A stretch of 37,427 nt of DNA from Verrucomicrobiota bacterium. Its GTDB lineage: Bacteria; Verrucomicrobiota; Verrucomicrobiia; Chthoniobacterales; UBA10450. A program made the translations under genes and the position numbers. Positions 32,841 through 37,427 of this stretch are shown piece after piece (the stretch's first letter is position 1; each line of letters begins with the position of its first letter). The stretch is from the NCBI GenBank assembly GCA_003219465.1, contig QHOX01000065.1, positions 1 to 37,427 of the forward strand, read 5' to 3'. Below the pieces are notes generated by a model. The model made no database searches. It was not told the DNA's origin and was given only the letters and a program-made list of their open reading frames with translations.

Positions 32841-35108
32841 ATGACCGCAAACGGACGTAAGATGACAGAGCAAATTCTCGCGCTGCTGTCCAGGAAAGAC
32901 TACCGCCCGCTGAACAAGACCGAGATCGCTCGGAAAATTGGTGTGAGCGGCAGGGCACGAGTCACGTTGCGCGGAATGTTACGCGACCTCGAACGCGCTG
33001 GTGAGATCGCGCGCATCCGGAAGGATCGATACGTCCTGCCGGCTGAGGCCGACTTGGTAACCGGGAAGTTATCCATCCATCCAGCTGGTTATGGGTTTCT
33101 CACATTGGAAAAGCCAGGCGAGTCCGACGTTTTCATTGCGGCGGAAAACGTCGGCACAGCGATGCATGCAGATCGTGTCGTTGTGCGCATATCACCTGAA
33201 CCGCCTGCCGGGCGGATAAAAGGCCGGCGCGAAGGGCGCGTGATCCGAATCCTTGAACGTGCTCACGATACACTCGTGGGGACGCTGCAGCGGTCACGGA
33301 ATTTTTATTACGTGGTGCCGGATGATCCGCGTTTCGTGCACGATATTTACGTACGCCCCGTGGCGGCGGTTCAGGATGATCGGCGGCCGGAGACCGCCGC
33401 AACAGTCGGCGACAAAGTCGTGGTGCGTCTCGACGACTGGCAATCGCGCCATGTGAATCCCGAGGGCGAAATCATCGAAGTGCTCGGGCCCGCATCGGCG
33501 CCAGGCGTGGACGTGCTTTCGATTGTTCGGAAGTATCATCTGCCGACTGAATTTCCGCGCGAAGTTCTGCAACAGGCGGAGCGGATTCCGGAAACAATCG
33601 ACGCACTGCAACTCGCCGGACGCGACGATTTGCGCGACCAATTCATCGTCACTATTGACCCCGATGACGCGCGGGATTTCGACGACGCCATTCACGTGGA
33701 GAAGCTTTCAAACGGCGGTTGGCAGCTCGGCGTTCACATCGCCGATGTTGCCGCATACGTGGAGCCAGGCAGCGCGTTAGACCGGGAGGCGCGGCGGCGC
33801 GGCAACAGCGTTTATCTGCCCGACCGCGTGATCCCGATGTTGCCGGAGCGGTTGAGCAACGGTGTTTGCAGCCTCAAGCCGGAAGTCGATCGGCTGACGC
33901 ACTCGGTTTTTATTCAGTTCGACAAACGTGGCGCGGCTAAGAGCGCGCGCTTTACGCGGACCGTGATTCGCAGTGCGCACCGCCTTACGTACAAAGAAGC
34001 GTACGCCATTTTGATGTCGCCGCCCAGTGACCGATTGGGCGAACGGCTTCATCTCGCCTGGGAACTTGCGGCGTTATTGCGGCGAAAACGATTCGAACAC
34101 GGCGCGCTGGACCTTGATTTTCCAGAGGTAAAAGTCTGGGTCGATACACACGGCCAACCCACACGATTGGAGCGTGTTGAGAACGATGAATCGCATCAGT
34201 TAATCGAAGAATTCATGCTGGCAGCAAACGAAGCGGTGGCGCGGGAACTGAAAAAGCGCGCAATTCCAACCATCTACCGCGTTCACGAGAATCCAGATTC
34301 GGAAAAGCTCGGAGAGTACCGTGAGTTCGCGCTCAGTTTTGGTTACCAAGTTGGCGATCTGACGAACCGCGCCGAATTACAACGATTGCTCGCAGAAATC
34401 GGCGGAAAACCCGAAGAGCAGGCGCTGAAGGTCGGTTTGCTGAAAAGTCTTAAACGCGCGCGCTACGATCCCCAGCCGCTCGGGCACTACGGTTTGGCAA
34501 AGACGAATTACCTGCATTTTACCAGTCCGATCCGGCGTTATGCCGATCTGGTCGTGCACCGCGTGTTAGGTAGGGACGGCACTCCGTTGCCGTCCGCCGC
34601 CTCTCGAACTACCGAACGGCGGTCACGGAGCGACACGCCCCACCACATGGGCGTGGCCGAGGTCACTTCTATCGCCGAACACATTTCAACAACCGAGCGA
34701 AATGCAGCCGACGCGGAGATCGATGCCGCGCAGATGAAAAAGCTCGAATTCTTTCAACGGCAACTCGATCAACGCAATCCACAGATTTTCCGCGCGGCCA
34801 TTGTCGATGTCCGCAACTATGGATTGATGGTGGAATTGCCGGATGCTCTTCTTACTGGCCTTGTCCATGTCTCTTCGCTGACGGACGACTTTTATTTGTT
34901 TGAACCCGCCCGGCGGCAGCTCATCGGCAGACGCTCGCGCAAACGATTTGGCGTCGGCGACGACGTATCCGTTTTTGTCGCCCGGGTTGATGCATTCAAA
35001 CGGCAAGTGGATTTCGCGATTGCGTCAGAGGCGCCGATGAAGACCAGCCGCCACAAAGGCCAGCCGCGTTTTGCTTCTTCCTCTGGCGGGAAACGTCGGC
35101 GGCTGTAG
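32841..35108 (+). CDS. rnr: Ribonuclease R (RNB-family 3'-5' exoribonuclease)
   Basis: A 755-residue protein. An N-terminal winged helix (about 10-65) is followed by cold-shock domains (about 75-230). The RNB core begins with TIDPDDARDFDDAIHVE, the aspartates being at about 273-282, and ends HFTSPIRRYADLVVHRVL. A C-terminal S1 domain follows (about 650-727, VRNYGLMVELPDALLTGLVHVSSL) and a basic tail. It degrades structured RNA processively. An unusual 27-residue stretch (about 577-603), rich in S, R, T and P and encoded by hairpin DNA, interrupts the sequence between VLGRDG and MGVAEVTSIAEHIS. The ATG at 32841 is used; an ATG seven codons later is possible. Confidence 0.95.
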   Translation: MTANGRKMTEQILALLSRKDYRPLNKTEIARKIGVSGRARVTLRGMLRDLERAGEIARIRKDRYVLPAEADLVTGKLSIHPAGYGFLTLEKPGESDVFIAAENVGTAMHADRVVVRISPEPPAGRIKGRREGRVIRILERAHDTLVGTLQRSRNFYYVVPDDPRFVHDIYVRPVAAVQDDRRPETAATVGDKVVVRLDDWQSRHVNPEGEIIEVLGPASAPGVDVLSIVRKYHLPTEFPREVLQQAERIPETIDALQLAGRDDLRDQFIVTIDPDDARDFDDAIHVEKLSNGGWQLGVHIADVAAYVEPGSALDREARRRGNSVYLPDRVIPMLPERLSNGVCSLKPEVDRLTHSVFIQFDKRGAAKSARFTRTVIRSAHRLTYKEAYAILMSPPSDRLGERLHLAWELAALLRRKRFEHGALDLDFPEVKVWVDTHGQPTRLERVENDESHQLIEEFMLAANEAVARELKKRAIPTIYRVHENPDSEKLGEYREFALSFGYQVGDLTNRAELQRLLAEIGGKPEEQALKVGLLKSLKRARYDPQPLGHYGLAKTNYLHFTSPIRRYADLVVHRVLGRDGTPLPSAASRTTERRSRSDTPHHMGVAEVTSIAEHISTTERNAADAEIDAAQMKKLEFFQRQLDQRNPQIFRAAIVDVRNYGLMVELPDALLTGLVHVSSLTDDFYLFEPARRQLIGRRSRKRFGVGDDVSVFVARVDAFKRQVDFAIASEAPMKTSRHKGQPRFASSSGGKRRRL
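34569..34650. repeat. Hairpin repeat embedded in the rnr coding sequence
   Basis: Two neighbouring hairpin-like parts. The first has perfect 8-bp arms (GGACGGCA at 34574-34581, TGCCGTCC at 34588-34595). The second, around 34617-34640 (GGCGGTCACGGAGCG, then ACGCCC), is imperfect. The CTCCG in the first loop is complementary to CGGAG in the second. The element keeps the frame and adds about 27 residues at a position where RNase R homologues vary in length. Confidence 0.65.
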
Positions 35109-35312
35109 CAGCCGTGTTTCTTCACCGCACCAAAAAACGTCTGTATCGCAAAGTAGATTTCTTGTTTGATCAAATTCGGAGGCGCTTTGTAGACGGCTGT
35201 GCCCGCGTAAGACGCGTTGCAATTGTCTGGCGTCACCAGCACCGGCAAACTCCTGTAGAGGCAGCCGTGTCGGCTGCGAACGAGGAAATGCAGGCGACAC
35301 GCCTGCCACCAC
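35109..35312. repeat. Repeat-rich intergenic DNA with two short palindromes
   Basis: No gene is seen here. Two perfect hairpins lie close together: 35261-35277 (GCAGCCG, TGT, CGGCTGC) and 35290-35306 (GCAGGCG, ACA, CGCCTGC). Both are 7-bp stems with three-base loops that are complements of each other (TGT and ACA). They resemble REP-type units of a different family from the RAYT-flanking one. Related GCAGCCGTGT occurs just after rnr at 35106-35115. Confidence 0.6.
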
Positions 35313-35356
35313 AGTCAAAACGAAAAGCCGCCACGCGTTTCAAAGCGTGACGGCTT
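35313..35356 (-). terminator. Rho-independent terminator, minus strand
   Basis: On the minus strand, a stem of AAGCCG-T-CACGC with GCGTG-G-CGGCTT (one mismatch, about eight-base loop, 35325-35356) is followed by TTTTCGTTTT. It lies about 40 bases beyond the stop of the PxKF fragment at 35396, so the terminator of the ancestral gene has survived. Confidence 0.65.
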
Positions 35357-35395
35357 ATTGCAAGTTGCTGCTGTTTGTGGGCAACAGCAAAAGGC

Positions 35396-35671
35396 TTACT
35401 TAAGCTGGAAGATAGCGTTGCCTATGACAGTACCGTTGATCTTGATGTCGGCACGATAGGTACCGACTCCGAGTGCGCTCGCGCTCAGATTGTATACGTA
35501 CTGACAGCTAGCAATTCTGAAGTTTGAGCCGTTGTCAGCGGCCATCACGTAGACGGACTCGTCGATGGCTCCGGTCGTACCCCCGGACGTTCGGGTCACA
35601 GCGATAGTTGCAGCCGGCAACGCGCATGTCGCAACACCGTCTTGGGTCAAAGTGAACTTCACGGGAACGAC
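35396..35671 (-). pseudogene. C-terminal remnant of a PxKF-domain exported protein
   Basis: The last 91 residues, from VVPVKFTLTQDGVATC to ADIKINGTVIGNAIFQLK, match a PxKF-type C-terminal beta domain. This module closes long secreted proteins and starts with P-x-K-F. It keeps its cysteines (ATCALP and ASCQYVY). The frame continues upstream to 35755, but the added residues (MAYRFRATRRSEGRLG...) are basic, unrelated, and encoded by palindromic repeat DNA. There is no credible signal peptide or body. I read it as the 3' end of a gene whose front was lost at the repeat junction. Confidence 0.75.
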
Positions 35672-35678
35672 GCCGCGC

Positions 35679-35864
35679 CTACACCAAGGCGAACACCGCG
35701 AGGCTCGGCCGAGCCTGCCTTCGCTTCGCCGGGTCGCCCTGAAGCGATACGCCATAAAATTCGCTGTTTTTCATCGCGTACCGAAGGCGACGGACTGTTT
35801 CCAAACCTTTCGGCATCTTTTCAAACTCAAGAAGCAAATCGGACAAGACTTTGTCCCTCGCCAT
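35679..35864 (-). CDS. Doubtful 61-residue ORF, partly repeat-encoded
   Basis: It has an ATG at 35864 and a plausible helical N-terminal half (DKVLSDLLLEFEKMPKGLETVRRLRYAMKN). The second half (YGVSLQGDPAKRRQARPSL) is encoded by the palindromic repeat. It could be a small protein truncated or extended by the repeat, or chance. I do not recognise a family. It diverges from the ferredoxin gene, 17 bases away. Confidence 0.25.
   Translation of the reverse strand: MARDKVLSDLLLEFEKMPKGLETVRRLRYAMKNSEFYGVSLQGDPAKRRQARPSLAVFALV
35680..35735. repeat. Palindromic repeat at the truncation point of the PxKF remnant
   Basis: It contains a perfect 16-base palindrome, AGGCTCGGCCGAGCCT (35701-35716), inside wider inverted arms GGCGAA (about 35689) and TTCGCC (about 35725). 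It begins within about ten bases of where PxKF homology stops. Confidence 0.65.
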
Positions 35865-35880
35865 GCGTTTATTTCAAAAC

Positions 35881-36111
35881 ATGGCGGACAAACTGAGCAA
35901 ACAGCCCGAGAATGCGCAGGGCCCGTGGTATGTGGACACGAGTTGCGCATTGTGCCGGATGTGTTTGGAGGAAGCGCCGAATCTGATCACCTACATTCGC
36001 GACGAGACGGCAGTTTATTTCTTCAAACAACCGGAAACACCGGAAGAAATAGACGCTGCGCAGCGCGCAATGGAAGTTTGCCCGACGCTCGCGATCGGAA
36101 ATGACGGGTGA
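35881..36111 (+). CDS. Small single-cluster ferredoxin
   Basis: A 76-residue protein from ATG 35881. Cysteines at C22, C25 and C28 (DTSCALCRMCLEEAP) and C67 (MEVCPTLAIG) give the ligand set of one [4Fe-4S] cluster in a monocluster ferredoxin. The N-terminus (MADKLSKQPENAQGPWYVD) is the lineage-type beginning. An upstream start at 35851 is possible but has no extra homology. The stop overlaps a GTG of the next frame, so it is closely linked to the reductase gene and probably acts as its electron acceptor or donor. Confidence 0.88.
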   Translation: MADKLSKQPENAQGPWYVDTSCALCRMCLEEAPNLITYIRDETAVYFFKQPETPEEIDAAQRAMEVCPTLAIGNDG

Positions 36112-36149
36112 ACATTTGCGGCAATCGTAATTCGCCGCTAAATGCTGCT

Positions 36150-37319
36150 ATGACTGAAGCTACCGCTACTTTAGCCGCTCCACCCACTGCGCCGTACTCG
36201 CGGACGAACCCATTCCCGGCCATAATGCTGGTCAATCGCCGGCTGAGTGGGCCGGAATCGGAGAAGGACACGCGCCATTTCGAGCTCGATCTCAGTGGGT
36301 GGGGATTGAGCTTCGAGGTGGGCGATTCTGTCGGCGTGTATCCCACGAATGATCCTGATCTCGCGGATGGAATTATTCGTGCGTTAGGCGCCACCGGCGA
36401 TGAAAAGGTCCCGCGGCTGAAAGGCGAGCCAACAACGTTGCGAGACGCGTTACTGCGCGATTACAGCATCACCCAGCCAACGCCAAAGTTTTTGAAGGCC
36501 ATAGCCCAGCGCGCCGACGCTGCGCCAACGCTGAGTTATCTTCTCGCTCCGGACCGCAAACAAGATCTCCAGACTTATCTCTGGGGCATGGAAGTCGTTG
36601 ATTTTCTGATAGAGCACCCGTCCGTCCGCTTCACGCCGGAGGAATTTGTCGGCCTGCTGTCGAAACTCCAGCCACGACTTTATTCAGTGGCTTCCAGCCT
36701 CAAGGCGTTTCCCGACGAAGTGCACCTGATCGTGGATGTCGTTCGTTACGAGAGTAACGGCCGCCTGCGCAAAGGTGTGGCCTCGTCATTCCTCGCTGAG
36801 CGCGCCGACGACGTGCCCGTGCCGGTTTTCCCGAGCAACGCGAAACATTTTCATCTGCCGGAAAATCCCGACACGCCGATCATCATGGTTGGACCCGGCA
36901 CAGGTATTGCCCCGTTTCGAGCTTACTTGCAGGAACGCCAGGTCACCGGCGCGAAGGGAAAAAACTGGCTCTTTTTCGGAGCGCAGCACGTGAAATGCGA
37001 CTTCGCTTATGAGGAGGATTTCGATGTGTTCATGAAAAAGGGAATTCTCACGCGGCTAGATTGCGCGTGGTCGCGTGATCAGGCTCAGAAAATCTACGTC
37101 CAGCACAAGATGGCGGAAAACGCGGCCGAGATCTGGAAATGGATCGACGCCGAGGGCGCGCAGTTTTTCGTGTGCGGTGACGCGCGCCGCATGGCCAAGG
37201 ACGTGGATGCCACTCTGCGAAAAATCGTGCAGGAGCAAGGTGGCAAGAGTGTCGATCAAGCGAACGAATACGTCGAGAAGCTGAAGAGCGACAAGCGTTA
37301 CAAGCGGGATGTGTATTAG
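36150..37319 (+). CDS. FAD/NADPH reductase of the CPR/sulfite-reductase-alpha type, without flavodoxin domain
   Basis: A 389-residue protein from ATG 36150; the frame is open to GTG 36108, which overlaps the ferredoxin stop. FAD-binding motifs are RLYSVASSL (176-184) and GVASSFL (209-215). The NADPH motif is MVGPGTGIAPFRAYLQER, then FFGAQH and FFVCGDARRMAKDV. The C-terminus is DVY, with tyrosine where many relatives carry the stacking aromatic. The N-terminal FMN (flavodoxin) domain of CPR and CysJ is absent, so electrons probably go directly to the adjacent ferredoxin. The direction (NADPH to ferredoxin or reverse) is unknown. Confidence 0.9.
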   Translation: MTEATATLAAPPTAPYSRTNPFPAIMLVNRRLSGPESEKDTRHFELDLSGWGLSFEVGDSVGVYPTNDPDLADGIIRALGATGDEKVPRLKGEPTTLRDALLRDYSITQPTPKFLKAIAQRADAAPTLSYLLAPDRKQDLQTYLWGMEVVDFLIEHPSVRFTPEEFVGLLSKLQPRLYSVASSLKAFPDEVHLIVDVVRYESNGRLRKGVASSFLAERADDVPVPVFPSNAKHFHLPENPDTPIIMVGPGTGIAPFRAYLQERQVTGAKGKNWLFFGAQHVKCDFAYEEDFDVFMKKGILTRLDCAWSRDQAQKIYVQHKMAENAAEIWKWIDAEGAQFFVCGDARRMAKDVDATLRKIVQEQGGKSVDQANEYVEKLKSDKRYKRDVY

Positions 37320-37326
37320 TGAGTCT

Positions 37327-37365
37327 TGTCATTCCGAGCGCAGCGCAACGGAGTCGAGGAATCTC
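37327..37365. repeat. Arm of the dispersed repeat, variant form
   Basis: TGTCATTCCGAGCGCAGCGC, then AACGGAGTCGAGGAATCTC. It shares both ends (TGTCATTC and GAATCTC) with the 26643 arm but carries an 11-base longer middle. It follows the reductase gene directly, so it may act as part of a terminator. The partner arm, if any, lies beyond the window. Confidence 0.7.
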
Positions 37366-37427
37366 TCGAATTAACTCTTCAACGGTTTAACCGCGGCATC
37401 GGTTCGTCATTTTCTCCATTTGTGGCA

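Noticed and set aside
1-37427. tRNA, rRNA, CRISPR, phage or toxin-antitoxin genes
   Set aside because: I looked for cloverleaf-like segments, regularly spaced repeats and typical protein pairs on both strands and found none I can support.

Overview
The window looks like chromosomal DNA of a GC-rich free-living bacterium. Several things point to the Verrucomicrobiota, probably a soil Chthoniobacterales or 'Udaeobacter'-like lineage: protein style (a GlgE, MidA and CdaA set together with extracellular Asp-box, YVTN and kelch propellers), many palindromic intergenic repeats with a REP-associated transposase, and small lineage-type ferredoxin and oxidoreductase genes. That placement is inference from recognised protein families; no rRNA or tRNA gene was found to anchor it. 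There is no phage, plasmid, CRISPR or conventional IS.

Layout. 1-2545: the 3' part of a kelch-repeat surface protein, a MidA-type methyltransferase, and a small membrane protein that appears frameshifted. 2629-4508: molybdenum-cofactor genes, with fdhD divergent from an overlapping MOSC-mobA pair. 4669-6685: a secreted GH25-like protein facing a DUF2891 protein. 6809-12354: a same-strand catabolic run of glutaryl-CoA dehydrogenase, SCP2-type thiolase, VOC protein, amidase and lysine 2,3-aminomutase. 12639-15373: a SufR-like winged-helix regulator, then glgE. 15623-19721: an ExbB - four-helix-bundle - ExbD - TPR operon. 19755-23789: a hypothetical gene, a propeller gene fragment, an Asp-box secreted protein and an intact YVTN propeller. 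23831-24478: a REP-associated tyrosine transposase (RAYT) between inverted REP palindromes. 24501-26627: class V aminotransferase and an ABC ATPase. 26726-29638 (minus): rodA, scpA and an SDR protein. 29950-30411: SprT-like metalloprotein. 30426-32186 (minus): folP, cdaA and a tiny CdaR-like membrane ORF. 32262-35108: PEBP protein, then rnr. 35109-35880: repeat-rich DNA with a PxKF gene remnant. 35881-37319: a ferredoxin with an NADPH/FAD reductase.

How genes may work together. The GCDH-thiolase-KamA run suggests amino-acid (lysine-type) and acyl-CoA catabolism. ExbB/ExbD plus a periplasmic TPR protein look like a PMF-driven envelope machine. folP-cdaA and rodA-scpA are housekeeping modules for folate/c-di-AMP and cell wall/chromosome segregation. 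The ferredoxin and the flavodoxin-less reductase form an NADPH-ferredoxin electron relay.

The most unusual theme is repeat activity inside and around genes. A perfect 17-bp inverted repeat brackets a four-helix-bundle gene inside an exbB-exbD operon. A RAYT has its N-terminus encoded by its own REP palindrome. A hairpin repeat appears inserted in frame in rnr. A mosaic 28-bp repeat family supplies the stop codon of one gene. Two gene remnants lie next to palindromes or duplications.
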